This document shows positions 13,601-23,149 of a stretch of DNA of 64,000 nucleotides, one piece after another (position 1 is the first letter of the stretch; each line of letters begins with the position of its first letter). The notes under the pieces are model-generated. The model did no database searches. It saw only the letters and a list, made by a program, of their open reading frames with translations, and was not told the origin of the DNA. The position numbers were made by a program, and so were the translations under genes. The DNA comes from Ruminococcus sp. HUN007 (GTDB lineage: Bacteria > Bacillota > Clostridia > Oscillospirales > Ruminococcaceae). The stretch covers positions 1,054,001 through 1,118,000 of the forward strand of contig NZ_JOOA01000002.1 in the NCBI RefSeq assembly GCF_000712055.1, given 5' to 3'.

Positions 13601-15538
13601 TCAGTTATTCACGTTTCTGGTCAGAACCAGTATTCCTGATGAACCGGTCTCGGAATCATAAACCGTACAAACTACGCGGTCATCACCGTCAACAAATGCA
13701 GATGATATATCCTGTTCTACATTTTCAAGATTCATGATCTCATTTTCCGAACTGTCTTCGGCCCTGTATCCGTAAATCCTGTTATTTTTCATGTAGTAAA
13801 GATCATAGCTGCCCTTACCGTCAATTATTACCGCTTCATCATCAGGCTCTTTGGTAAACTGCTCTTCCATAAGTGACTTTTCGCAGTTCAGTCTGACTAT
13901 TACATTTTTATTTTCCGCATTGATGCATACAGCACGCTCTCCGCTGTCATTTACCAGCAAAGCAGAAGCAACAAGCTGTTCCTTTGCTCCGTCAAACACA
14001 GCCTTAATATTTCCCTCAGTATCGAAAACATAGATATACGGAACCGGATAATCACCCTTGAATGACAGAATATATGCATAGATATTGCCGTCACTTCCGA
14101 AACGCATTCTGGAAATGCTTCCTTCGTTCATTTCCTTAAGCTTTTCCACAGAAAATGTGCTTTGTTCCTTTCCGTTTTCATCGAGTACATGGAAAAGGTA
14201 TTCCGTATTCTTTCCTGTTCTGGTATCTGCGCCTGTTCCCGGATCATATGCCTCGGCATATACTATCCTGCCGTCAGGTGCGGTACAGTAACCGCACGCA
14301 TATCCTCTGGCAGCTGTAAGATCAGAACTGAAAAGTATCTTTCCTTCACTGTCGGCAGCCGTTACAACACGTCCGGCTTCAACCGTCGTCATATTGTACA
14401 TGAACACACGGTCACCATATGATGAACCGATATATGCTGTCTTCATGACAGGATCGAGCGTATCGCCGAACGGCAGCACGACTTCAGATTTTTTGGTTTC
14501 AAAAGAATAACCTGTGACACCGGCTGAAGTTATATATGCAATATCAAATCCAGGCAGCCGGAGTCCGCCGATAAAACCTGAGTTTTTAGGAATATCCACT
14601 GTGTGATCAGCTTTGATCTCTCCGGTCGCGGCATCTGTTACATAGGCATAGATATCAGAATAATCCTCAGTTGTGCAGAAACAGAGATCCCCTGAACCGG
14701 AAACATACATGCCGATATAGCCGCCTTTCCATTTTTCCGAATTCTTCTGCGTGAATTTCAGGTTTCCTTCTGCATCAAGGCCGCAGAGATACTGATCAGG
14801 AGTATAGCTCGTACCGTAATCAGTTGCAAAAATATATGCCGAGCCGTCACTGCCTCCTGTAACCTGATAAATATCTGCCGTTTCAGGAAGGCCCAGCTTT
14901 TCATTCAGGTTTTCACTGCGCTTAAGCTCAAGCTTTTCATTATCGTAGCTTTCAAAATAGAATTCCTTGCCGTTTTCTCCGTAAACAGTTCTGAGAAGTG
15001 TAAACTCCTTTGCACCATTATTCCCGAGAGATGAAAGTGAACTGCTTTCCTCGACGGCAGTATCTGTGATCACTTCACCTGAATCCAGCGCCATGGTACA
15101 GAAATGCTGGACGTCTTCGTTATCACTGTAGATGAGCGCGAGAGTATTTTCACTGACGGATGCAAACTGTATATAATTGTAGCCGACATTTGACAGGCTG
15201 AAATCCGCGGAGCTCTTTTCTGAAACAGATGACAGAACTGACACCTCTTTCTCGACTCCCTCGCTCATCTGCTCATAGATATAATATCTGTCATTGCAGT
15301 ATTCAACCTGATCTATATTTTCATACTCATGCTCAGGGGCTATTTCAAGCACTGTGAAATCTCCGGTATCTTCTTCAGAACCTGAAGTTTCCGGATCTGA
15401 AGGTTCACTTGCTTCCGAAGCGGATCCGTTCACTGAAGACTGTCCGCTGCCGTTCTGTTTTTCACATCCGCAGAACGAAAGTGTTAAAACAGAAAAGGCA
15501 AATATCCCTGCTATGAGTTTTACTAAGTTTCTTTTCAT
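13601..15538 (-). CDS. Lipoprotein made only of the propeller-like domain
   Basis: 645 residues with a lipoprotein signal (hydrophobic stretch then LTLSFCGCEK), a Ser/Glu-rich spacer and a long repetitive all-beta region. It is related to the first ~600 residues of the neighbouring 1,072-residue protein: compare YDLYYMKNNRIYGYR with YDLCYQNTSGIYGYS near the C-terminal end, each followed by a block ending in a GILVLTR/QLFILKR strand. It lacks the solute-binding domain of that protein. Repeated D-x-x-G turns (SEGKILFS, AEGNLKFT, TEGNIKAVF) suggest a beta-propeller with several blades. It is presumably anchored on the outside of the membrane. A terminator at 15693-15720 separates it from the upstream operon, so it probably has its own promoter. 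The function is unknown. Confidence 0.7.
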   Translation of the reverse strand: MKRNLVKLIAGIFAFSVLTLSFCGCEKQNGSGQSSVNGSASEASEPSDPETSGSEEDTGDFTVLEIAPEHEYENIDQVEYCNDRYYIYEQMSEGVEKEVSVLSSVSEKSSADFSLSNVGYNYIQFASVSENTLALIYSDNEDVQHFCTMALDSGEVITDTAVEESSSLSSLGNNGAKEFTLLRTVYGENGKEFYFESYDNEKLELKRSENLNEKLGLPETADIYQVTGGSDGSAYIFATDYGTSYTPDQYLCGLDAEGNLKFTQKNSEKWKGGYIGMYVSGSGDLCFCTTEDYSDIYAYVTDAATGEIKADHTVDIPKNSGFIGGLRLPGFDIAYITSAGVTGYSFETKKSEVVLPFGDTLDPVMKTAYIGSSYGDRVFMYNMTTVEAGRVVTAADSEGKILFSSDLTAARGYACGYCTAPDGRIVYAEAYDPGTGADTRTGKNTEYLFHVLDENGKEQSTFSVEKLKEMNEGSISRMRFGSDGNIYAYILSFKGDYPVPYIYVFDTEGNIKAVFDGAKEQLVASALLVNDSGERAVCINAENKNVIVRLNCEKSLMEEQFTKEPDDEAVIIDGKGSYDLYYMKNNRIYGYRAEDSSENEIMNLENVEQDISSAFVDGDDRVVCTVYDSETGSSGILVLTRNVNN

Positions 15539-15692
15539 AGATTTTTCCTTTCGACACAGGTGACGTTCTCACCTTCGGGGATTGTTCATAATAATCCTGA
15601 CAGCCCTTACCTGCTGCGGCAGACCGGCCGGTCCAGAATAATCATTACATAAAATAGCATATCATATCATAACCAAAAAATCAATATGTAAA

Positions 15693-15720
15693 AGCCGTTC
15701 TGTTTTTGTACAGAACGGCT
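15693..15720 (-). terminator. Terminator of the transporter operon
   Basis: An 11-base stem (AGCCGTTCTGT at 15693-15703 with its complement at 15710-15720) closes a 6-base loop and, on the minus strand, is followed by TTTTA. The rest of the 15539-15803 gap holds no gene that I can see. Confidence 0.8.
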
Positions 15721-15803
15721 TCTGTTATCATATAAGCGTTAAACGCAAACGGCGTTTACTGTCTGTTTCTGCTTTTCAGATGTGCGCTGAAACCGGAATG
15801 CGA

Positions 15804-18800
15804 TCACTTGATCTCGTTGAGGTATGTTGACACCTTGCTCTGGATCTCATCAGCTGCTTCCTGTGAAGACTTCTGGTCATTGAACACCTGATCAAGAGCC
15901 TCGTCAATGATGGTTTCGATACGTTCGTCACTGAATACACAACGGTCTGCACTTTCAACTGCTTTTCTGAACTTTTCAGATGTAGAATCATCGATCGGAT
16001 TCATTTCTGCATATGTTCCGTCCGGCTTTGTAACGGAATAGTAACAGTATTCATCAGGATTCTTTGCCTTTTTAAGAAGTGCATCAAATGAATCCTTTCT
16101 TATCGGGAAGGAATTGGTATACCCCTTGTTCATTTCATCCTGATACTCTTTAGTGATGAATGACTTGATAAATTCCCATGCCGCATCCTTGTTCTTTGAC
16201 TTTTCACAGATAGCAAAAGTCATTTCAGGTGAAATTATTATACCGCTGCCATTATCAGAAGGCATACCCTTGAATACAGCTTCCTCACCCAGTGCACCCT
16301 GCTGAAGATCAAGGAAATTGAAGAAATTATATGAATCCATCAGTTCAAGCTGACACATCTTATCCTTATATCTTGATACATAGGAAAGGTCATCGGAATC
16401 TTCCTTGTACGGTTTGAATGCATCAACTGGTTCATCTTTGTTCTGTGTGCTGCCTTCTTCTGCTATAAGGTCGATGATCTGCGCAAAACCGTCTTTGTCA
16501 AAACTGCAGGACTTGTTTTCAAAATCAACGTATTCGGAAAGGTTATCCTTTATGAGATAATTTATGAGTTCAGTTCTGGATGTATCCTTGAAGAAGATGC
16601 GTCCGTTTTTCTTAAGTGAAGCAAGCTGTTCATAAGTAAAAGCATGTTCCTTGCCAAGATTTGATGCAGGGCCGGCAATTGTTTTAATACTGAATCCGGC
16701 AAAGATCTGATTCAGCTTTCCTTTATAGGAACACATGTCAAGAAGGTTTTCAAAGTAATCTTCCCGTTTTATATCTGCGTCATTGTCAAAGTAGGTCGTA
16801 AGATCCGCAAGAATATTCTTTGCAGCAAATGAAGTCATGTTTACTTCATCCGTTCCGATAAGAATGTCCGGAACGTTTCCTGAAGCCATGTCATTGTTAA
16901 GCTGGAATGCGCCGGAATTATATGTATCATCCTCGTACTTGCTGAACTTGCAGTAGTCATTTACCTGAACTCTGAATTCATCACTGTTTCTGTTGAAATC
17001 AACAACTTTTTCCTTGAACAAATTGTTATACTCAAGGCCGACACAGGCAATAGTCATGATTTTCTTGTTCTGGATCTTCTTAAGTGTTTCATCGTCAGCT
17101 CTCTTAAGAATAAAGAGCTGATCTTCACCGGTTGAGTAATCATAACCCTGGCATATAATAGAATCCTCGCCGAGGAACGCAGCATTCCATACCTGAAAGA
17201 TTATGTCGCTGTCGATCCAGTTTATGATTTCCGTTATCTTTTTATCAGCAAAACTATATCCGTATATACCTGAGGTATTCTGATAACAGAGATCATAGTT
17301 TCCGTCTGTTTCTATCTTTCTGAAATCTCCCGGAATATCAGTCTCGATCTCTTCCCCGACAGTATATGACGAAGTATCGACCTTACGGAAAACAGTTTTT
17401 CCTTCTTTGTTTTCAACTGAAACATAGTCTCCGCCCGGAGCAGAAATATAGAATCCGAACGCAGTATCCTTTTCTTCGATCTTTGCCTTATGATTACCTG
17501 AAGCGTCAAAGATCTCAATAAAGCTGTTGCCGTCCGGACCGTTAATATTTACTGTGGCAGCATAGTCTCCTGAACTTGTTTTTACTATACTATCCATGTA
17601 GTAATTGCCTTCTGTCTCTGTTTTAAGTTCAACAGAATTTGATAAAACGCCGTCTTCACCTGCTTCGGAAATCACACATATCTGTTTTTCCATATCATCT
17701 TCACCGTGTTCATAGTGTTCAGATATAACAGTAAACTTTCCGTCTGCATCTGCCTGCACAGAGTTTATATAGCCGTTTTTATCATCCTGAGGCAGAGAAA
17801 CAGTAGAAACTATATTCCCGTCCTTATCAAGCTTATAGATAAGCGACTGGTTATCGCCGAAATTCTCACCGTAGCAGAACAGCTTATCGCCGGCAAATGT
17901 CATACGGTAAATATTTTTGTACTTTTCCGGAAGATCTGTTCCGAACATCAGCAGGGGTTCAGGCTTCGGATTTTCAACATTCACCTTCCAGATGCCCTTT
18001 TCATTGCTGTAAAGGAAATCAGCACCGTTGCCTCCTTCAGTGCATATTCCGCTGAGTTCGCCTTCTGTTGTTATGTTATATCTTTTCAGAACTTCACCTG
18101 TTTTGTTATCAAGTTCATCCATGAAGAAATTGTGTGCTTCAACGCCGTTCATGACATCATCTGTAGTAGACATAACACAGATATTTCCGTTTGCTCTTTT
18201 CAGAAGTACTGCGCCATACTCCATATCTGTAAATTCATCAGTAACATACAGTTTCTCACCGCCGGCAGTGCATTTGACAACCCTGCTGACTGAAGAAGCT
18301 GCACCGTCCATGGTATCCTGCTTTACGCTTGTCTCTGCGATGGTATAAAGATCACCGTCATTGTCAAATACACAGCCGCCGACATAGGTGTCACTGTCAA
18401 GAGACAGTACTTCGCTTAAATCAACACTGCCTTTTTCAGAAAGATCTGAAATATTATAGGTCTTGAGCGTAATTTTCTGTCCGGCAGGACCGTATTCCTG
18501 AATTACAACTGCTAATTCACTGTCACTTTTTCTGGACATTCCTGTAACATAACAGTTATTCTTGATCTCGGCACTGCATTTTACCTCAGAAGAAGAAGGG
18601 TCAACTACAGCAAGATGGGCCATGTATTCCTCATTGTCCATATATGAAACTACGATATTACTGTCGGCAAAATCCACATAATTAATAGTTGCAGCGTTCA
18701 GTACTGAAAGATCAAGATCTGTAACCTCTTTCTTCTCAAAATCGTATAAACCTGAGATCAGATCACCCGCATTGCCTGATTTGCTTCCGTAAACATAAAT

Positions 18801-19022
18801 ATTTTCGCCGCTTGTGAATACATTATTGGCATAGCCGAAATCTTCAGGCATTTTTACAGTTTCTGCAGTATAGTAATTCATGATCTGCTTAGGCTGATTT
18901 ACTGCTGCGTCACCCGCATTTCTGCTGCCCGGAAGTTTGGCATTACATGAAGCAAGCGTTGCAAGCATCGCTGCTGCCAGGAATGTACTTACTGTACGCT
19001 GAATAAATCTGGTTCTTTTCAT
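15804..19022 (-). CDS. Giant lipoprotein: propeller-like domain fused to an ABC solute-binding domain
   Basis: 1,072 residues. The lipoprotein signal ends LATLASC (C26). Residues about 40-640 are an all-beta repetitive region with D-x-D-G turns (DNDGDLYTIAE, DKDGNIVST, DADGKFTVIS), read as a beta-propeller-like domain. From about 650 (KKIMTIACVG) to the end is a family-1-type extracellular sugar-binding domain: NDMASGNVPDILIG, ADLTTYFDNDADI, MTFAICEKSKNKDAAWEFIKSF and the C-terminal helix QEAADEIQSKVSTYLNE. Normal sugar-binding lipoproteins are 400-550 residues. The AAAGGA ribosome site lies 8 bases before the ATG. It is the last gene of the permease operon, so it likely delivers a carbohydrate to the two permeases while the extra domain binds glycan or a partner. 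A paralogue is at 46100-49126. Confidence 0.82.
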   Translation of the reverse strand: MKRTRFIQRTVSTFLAAAMLATLASCNAKLPGSRNAGDAAVNQPKQIMNYYTAETVKMPEDFGYANNVFTSGENIYVYGSKSGNAGDLISGLYDFEKKEVTDLDLSVLNAATINYVDFADSNIVVSYMDNEEYMAHLAVVDPSSSEVKCSAEIKNNCYVTGMSRKSDSELAVVIQEYGPAGQKITLKTYNISDLSEKGSVDLSEVLSLDSDTYVGGCVFDNDGDLYTIAETSVKQDTMDGAASSVSRVVKCTAGGEKLYVTDEFTDMEYGAVLLKRANGNICVMSTTDDVMNGVEAHNFFMDELDNKTGEVLKRYNITTEGELSGICTEGGNGADFLYSNEKGIWKVNVENPKPEPLLMFGTDLPEKYKNIYRMTFAGDKLFCYGENFGDNQSLIYKLDKDGNIVSTVSLPQDDKNGYINSVQADADGKFTVISEHYEHGEDDMEKQICVISEAGEDGVLSNSVELKTETEGNYYMDSIVKTSSGDYAATVNINGPDGNSFIEIFDASGNHKAKIEEKDTAFGFYISAPGGDYVSVENKEGKTVFRKVDTSSYTVGEEIETDIPGDFRKIETDGNYDLCYQNTSGIYGYSFADKKITEIINWIDSDIIFQVWNAAFLGEDSIICQGYDYSTGEDQLFILKRADDETLKKIQNKKIMTIACVGLEYNNLFKEKVVDFNRNSDEFRVQVNDYCKFSKYEDDTYNSGAFQLNNDMASGNVPDILIGTDEVNMTSFAAKNILADLTTYFDNDADIKREDYFENLLDMCSYKGKLNQIFAGFSIKTIAGPASNLGKEHAFTYEQLASLKKNGRIFFKDTSRTELINYLIKDNLSEYVDFENKSCSFDKDGFAQIIDLIAEEGSTQNKDEPVDAFKPYKEDSDDLSYVSRYKDKMCQLELMDSYNFFNFLDLQQGALGEEAVFKGMPSDNGSGIIISPEMTFAICEKSKNKDAAWEFIKSFITKEYQDEMNKGYTNSFPIRKDSFDALLKKAKNPDEYCYYSVTKPDGTYAEMNPIDDSTSEKFRKAVESADRCVFSDERIETIIDEALDQVFNDQKSSQEAADEIQSKVSTYLNEIK

Positions 19023-19151
19023 CGTTCTTTTCCTTTCTTAATTAACAAACTTTAACACTGTATCCGCGGTCCGGCACATCCGAATCCTGCGGCGGTTAGT
19101 ACGCAGCAGTTCAAAGCTGCCCGTAATGATGATCTGTGAAAGGTATTTTTC

Positions 19152-20291
19152 TCACTGATCATACTTTCCTTCTCCGTTCTCTGACGGTGTACTGATGTAG
19201 TCTGATACTCGTTTTTTGTATGTGTACTTATACATCATATCTTCAAGGAAGTCTTTAAGATGCCATTTTCTGTGTGCGTAAAGCAGGCATATCTCTGAGA
19301 TGACTGTAACAAGAAAAACTGCAGCTGCAAGGAGTGAAAATGCAAAAAGTATCTCCATTTTCACCGAAGTCATTCTTGCTGCATTCTCCCAGTACGGATA
19401 TGCTATGCTCCTGTCCTGAATTGCTGTATTTCTGAACTCACGAAGCCCTTTCCACAGCTTAAGCGGAGAATATCTTCCTGTGTTCTGTACAATGACAGCA
19501 GCAAGCTTTTTTTCCGGATCTTCACTGTCTTCCTCTTCACTCATAGTGTTGATGCCGTAGTTCTCCAGAATGATGTTGCGTGCAAAATTGGTGACCGGAT
19601 CAGGAATGACCGCTTCGTAGCACTGAAGAGTCGTGTCAAGTTCAGCCTTTTCAAGCGCACTGTAGTGAACATATATCATCGGTGAAGCCGGATAGGCTGT
19701 TTTTACATCCCTGTTTTCTCCCGGATCAACAACACCGGCAACTTCGAATTCGGTACCGTTGATAACGAACTTCATGCCCGTTATGTCAAAGGAACTGAAA
19801 ATATCCCAGGCTGCCTGCCTGTCGAGAACTGCGCGGTCATCGTCGAGCTCGCCTTCATAGATGTAGTTTCCGCTTATAAGCCTCATAGGATGAAAATCAA
19901 AGAAATTTCCGCCTACGCCGGTAACGCTGTAATCCGAACCGGCTGTCTGAAGACTGCCCGTCTGTTCGTCATACACTGAGGCCTGTGAAACTGTTGTCAC
20001 TGAACTGCGGGCGTCGATCCATATTTCTGCGCCTTCATTTTCAGGTCTGAAAGATGCTTCCTTCAGTTTGGTTTCGATAGTCGATCTTAATTTTTCCGTT
20101 TCCTGTTCCTTAAAGGAGCTGCGGCCCTGCGGAAAGAAAACTGAGATCTGAGCATATTCGGTCTCACCGCTCTTCCATCGTTCTGCCATATTCTGATCTT
20201 CAAGACTTTTCGGGACCGATGACATGGCAGCGGCCAGAACACCGAACAGCACAGCCGAAACGGCTGCGGCTGCGATTTTCTTCTTCTTCAT
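19152..20291 (-). CDS. Lone MacB-type periplasmic-core protein with two membrane anchors
   Basis: About 380 residues. One N-terminal membrane segment (AAAAVSAVLFGVLAAAM) is followed by an extracellular domain and a C-terminal segment (EILFAFSLLAAAVFLVTVI), then a basic cytoplasmic tail. The middle has the MacB_PCD signature: GNFFDFHPMRLISGNYI, AVLDRQAAWDIFSSFDITG and FEVAGVVDP. Full FtsX/MacB permeases have four membrane helices; this one has only two and no ATPase partner nearby. The start is set by AGGAG (20299-20303): the ATG at 20291 is 7 bases away, that at 20294 only 4. It follows the HlyD-like gene with almost no gap, so the two are probably translated together and may form a complex, as MacA and MacB do. 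A role in stabilising the importer or coupling it to the cell wall is only a guess. Confidence 0.75.
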   Translation of the reverse strand: MKKKKIAAAAVSAVLFGVLAAAMSSVPKSLEDQNMAERWKSGETEYAQISVFFPQGRSSFKEQETEKLRSTIETKLKEASFRPENEGAEIWIDARSSVTTVSQASVYDEQTGSLQTAGSDYSVTGVGGNFFDFHPMRLISGNYIYEGELDDDRAVLDRQAAWDIFSSFDITGMKFVINGTEFEVAGVVDPGENRDVKTAYPASPMIYVHYSALEKAELDTTLQCYEAVIPDPVTNFARNIILENYGINTMSEEEDSEDPEKKLAAVIVQNTGRYSPLKLWKGLREFRNTAIQDRSIAYPYWENAARMTSVKMEILFAFSLLAAAVFLVTVISEICLLYAHRKWHLKDFLEDMMYKYTYKKRVSDYISTPSENGEGKYDQ

Positions 20292-20295
20292 CATA

Positions 20296-22209
20296 TTACT
20301 CCTGCGCAAGTCTTACCTGATCTCCAGGTGAAAAAGGTTTTGATGAAGCCGTTATTATATAATCTGCAGAATCACCGAAATCTCCTGACACTGCACACTG
20401 TGTGTCATCCTCGGCAATTACTGTGACCGGTATTTTCTCTGCAAGATATCTGTTTCCGAGCGGACTGCTCTTGGATCTTACTGCATAGACATATTTTCCT
20501 GATGAATCCTGCTTTACCGCATTCTTCGGAACGACCTTGTCAAACTGTGAGGCTGCTTCTCCGAGTTCAGCCTTTATCTGCTGGTCAGCGACCACGTCGC
20601 CTTCAATAGTGAATGTAAGATCAAATTTTGAAGAATCGTTCTTGTTCTTCACAATATTCTTTACTGTAACAGTTACATCGTCATTATACGGTGTCTTTGC
20701 TTCGGTTCCTTTCTTCACAGCCTTTGCCTGATCAGAAGATACTGTAGACGATGCTGTAAAACCGTCAGAGGAAAGACTTATGACCATAAGTTCCTCACCG
20801 GCTGTAAAAGGCTGACCTGAAGTGAAATTAATGCTTTGAACAACACCTTCAACAGAAGACTTTATTTCATCTTCGGAATGTTTTTCATTGAGCTTTGCAA
20901 GCTGTTCCTCAAGCTTGTCGATTTTTTTCTTCTGTGCATCCAGATCGACCTGTGCCTGTGCGTCAGTAACCGAATCAGTTTTTCTCTTCTGTTCAAGAGC
21001 ATTTATTGCAGCTTCAAGTTCGTACTGTGCTGCTCTGATATTTGCATCGTAATCTGTCGTCGATGACGAAAGCGAATCACTGCCGATGTATGATGCCGCA
21101 CCTTCATCGTAAGAAGCATCACCGCCGAGTGATGCGATCTTAGCGTTGATTTCAGCTGATACCTGAGCGACCTTCTTATCCAGAGCCGTCTGAGCATTCA
21201 GGACAGCAGCTTCCTTCTTTGCAACGGCTGACTCCTTTTCTGCCTTTAAGGTCTTTGTCTTTTCAAGATTAGTGATGGCTTCTGTAACAGTCTTAAGGTC
21301 TTCCTCAGCATACTTTAAATTAAGTTCAAGGGTCGCGATCTCTTTTGCAAGATCATTTTTCACAGTTTCCTCAGAAGCAGCAGCGAGATCAGCCTTTTTC
21401 TGTGAAAGCTGGAGCTTCTGTGTTTCTACGCTGCGTTCCATGGCCTTTGTTCCGTTTTCAGCACCTGCTGCCTGAATAACAGCAAGATAACCTGCACATT
21501 TATCCTCGGCATCCCTGACTTCAGCTTTCGCAGATTCCAGTTCAGAATTTGCCTTTTCAAATGCAGCAAATTCATTTGAAAGTTTTGAAGCTGTATCGTT
21601 ACTCAGCAGTTCGTATTTCTGTTCCGTAATATTGTTAAGATCGGACTGAAGAACAGCCTTTTCCGCAAGAGCGTTCTTCTTCTGTTCCGGATCTTCCGAA
21701 GGTTCTGAAGGTGCATTGTTCTTCGCATCTATTGCCTGATTCAGCTTGTCCCTTGCCACTTCAATGGCCTGGGCAAGTGCAAAGTTGTCAGGTGAAGCTG
21801 TTATAAGTGCTTTTTCATATGCAGTCTTTTCAAGATCAATTGAATCTTCCAGCTGCTTTGCCTCACTGCTTTCGCCCGGTCCTTCGAGATAGAACAGTGT
21901 CTGACCCTCCTTTACAGTCTGGCCTCTTCGGACGGCTACACGCTTTATCTCTCTGTTTTCGTCTGCAGTAACGATATAGTTTTTGTTTGCCTCAACTACA
22001 AGATCCAGTGTATAGGCTTTCGAGACCTTGCTTCTTGAAATACGTGAAACTGATACTTCAGGGAGTGAATAGTTCATGATCGTATTTGAGAAAAAGGTAA
22101 GTACAAGCAGGATAAGAAGAAAAACAATTATTATATTCTTTACCCATTCTCTTCTGTTTCCGTGCTTTTCTGCTGTTCCGGAATTTATGTTGTTATCTTT
22201 GGTTTCCAT
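20296..22209 (-). CDS. HlyD/MacA-like membrane-fusion (adaptor) protein
   Basis: 637 residues: a short cytoplasmic N-terminus, one membrane segment (IIIVFLLILLVLTFF), the first half of a lipoyl-like/barrel-sandwich domain (VKRGQTVKEG-type motif, here RRGQTVKEGQTLFY), a very long coiled coil (about residues 115-420, rich in Glu/Lys/Ala), the second half (EGVVQSINFTSGQPFTAGEEL), then beta-barrel domains. This is the layout of HlyD/MacA adaptors, normally used for export. The coiled coil contains a low-complexity Asp/Ser stretch near 350-375. AAAGGA precedes the ATG by 9 bases. It sits between sugar-importer permeases and the MacB-core protein in one operon, unexpected for an importer. Confidence 0.85.
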   Translation of the reverse strand: METKDNNINSGTAEKHGNRREWVKNIIIVFLLILLVLTFFSNTIMNYSLPEVSVSRISRSKVSKAYTLDLVVEANKNYIVTADENREIKRVAVRRGQTVKEGQTLFYLEGPGESSEAKQLEDSIDLEKTAYEKALITASPDNFALAQAIEVARDKLNQAIDAKNNAPSEPSEDPEQKKNALAEKAVLQSDLNNITEQKYELLSNDTASKLSNEFAAFEKANSELESAKAEVRDAEDKCAGYLAVIQAAGAENGTKAMERSVETQKLQLSQKKADLAAASEETVKNDLAKEIATLELNLKYAEEDLKTVTEAITNLEKTKTLKAEKESAVAKKEAAVLNAQTALDKKVAQVSAEINAKIASLGGDASYDEGAASYIGSDSLSSSTTDYDANIRAAQYELEAAINALEQKRKTDSVTDAQAQVDLDAQKKKIDKLEEQLAKLNEKHSEDEIKSSVEGVVQSINFTSGQPFTAGEELMVISLSSDGFTASSTVSSDQAKAVKKGTEAKTPYNDDVTVTVKNIVKNKNDSSKFDLTFTIEGDVVADQQIKAELGEAASQFDKVVPKNAVKQDSSGKYVYAVRSKSSPLGNRYLAEKIPVTVIAEDDTQCAVSGDFGDSADYIITASSKPFSPGDQVRLAQE

Positions 22210-22234
22210 TTGTTATTGTCCTTTCAGTCTGCAG

Positions 22235-23149
22235 TTATCCTTTTATTCCACCCGAATAAGCGATGCCTTCAACGAGATAATCCTCACCGTAGAAAAACAT
22301 CAGCAGAGTCGGTATCATGTATATAACAGCCACGGCAAAAGCCAGCCCGACGTCACCTGAATTGATCTTTGAAAGAAAAACTGACAAAGGATGATAGTCG
22401 GTATCCGAGAGCATGATAAGCGGCTGTTCCACCATATTCCAGTAATCAATAAAATTCAGAAGAACGACGGAAAAAATCGCACTTCTTGAAAGCGGAAGGC
22501 AGATCTGTGTGAAGATCTGGACTTCTCCTGCACCGTCAAGCTTGGCAGCTTCAATGTAGGATACAGGGATCCTTCTCATGACCTTGGCGAGAATGAACAC
22601 GGAAAACGGAGCGAAAATACCGGGAAGTATGATCGACAATCTTGTGTCCACGATCCCGAGCATATCTGCTACAAGATAGTTAGGAACCAAAGTTACCTGA
22701 TAAGGCATGAGCATGAGAACAACGTACAGGAAGAACAGTATCTCCTTGAACCTGCCCTGGTAACGTGCAAAGCTGTAAGCTGCAAGCAAAGCAACGATGG
22801 TCTGAAAGATAACTATCGGAACCACGAGAATGACCGAGTTCCAGAATTTCATAAGATAATCGGAGTTTTTAAACAGTACTGTGATGTACTGCTGAAATGA
22901 GACTCTGTCGGGTATAAGCTTCAGATTAAGCTTTTCTGATATGAAAGTCTTTCTGGAATCATTCTTGTCAAAGTTGCTTATCATCGCACCGTAATTGGCG
23001 TTTATTTCTTTCTGCGTCATAAAGGAATTGGCGATGGTGACTGCAGTAGGAAACAGGAAAAGAAGTGCGCATAAAGCAGTAAAAACCGTAAAGAATACTG
23101 AAAAGAATTTTCGCTTCAGCCTGATCTTAAGAGGCGGTTTTCTCATCAT
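22235..23149 (-). CDS. Sugar-type ABC transporter permease (MalG/UgpE-like)
   Basis: 304 residues with six predicted membrane helices. The cytoplasmic EAA loop IEAAKLDGAGEVQIFTQICLPLS marks a binding-protein-dependent importer of the carbohydrate-uptake-1 family. The ATG overlaps the TGA of the preceding permease gene (ATGATGA), with the ribosome site AAAGGA inside the upstream gene, so the two are translationally coupled. No ATPase gene is present in the operon; a shared MsmK/MalK-type ATPase elsewhere is the usual explanation in this group. Confidence 0.92.
   Translation of the reverse strand: MMRKPPLKIRLKRKFFSVFFTVFTALCALLFLFPTAVTIANSFMTQKEINANYGAMISNFDKNDSRKTFISEKLNLKLIPDRVSFQQYITVLFKNSDYLMKFWNSVILVVPIVIFQTIVALLAAYSFARYQGRFKEILFFLYVVLMLMPYQVTLVPNYLVADMLGIVDTRLSIILPGIFAPFSVFILAKVMRRIPVSYIEAAKLDGAGEVQIFTQICLPLSRSAIFSVVLLNFIDYWNMVEQPLIMLSDTDYHPLSVFLSKINSGDVGLAFAVAVIYMIPTLLMFFYGEDYLVEGIAYSGGIKG

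Noticed and set aside
17706..18293. 195-codon plus-strand frame antisense to the giant lipoprotein
   Set aside because: It is the complement of a strong coding frame with codon bias on the other strand; no ribosome site.
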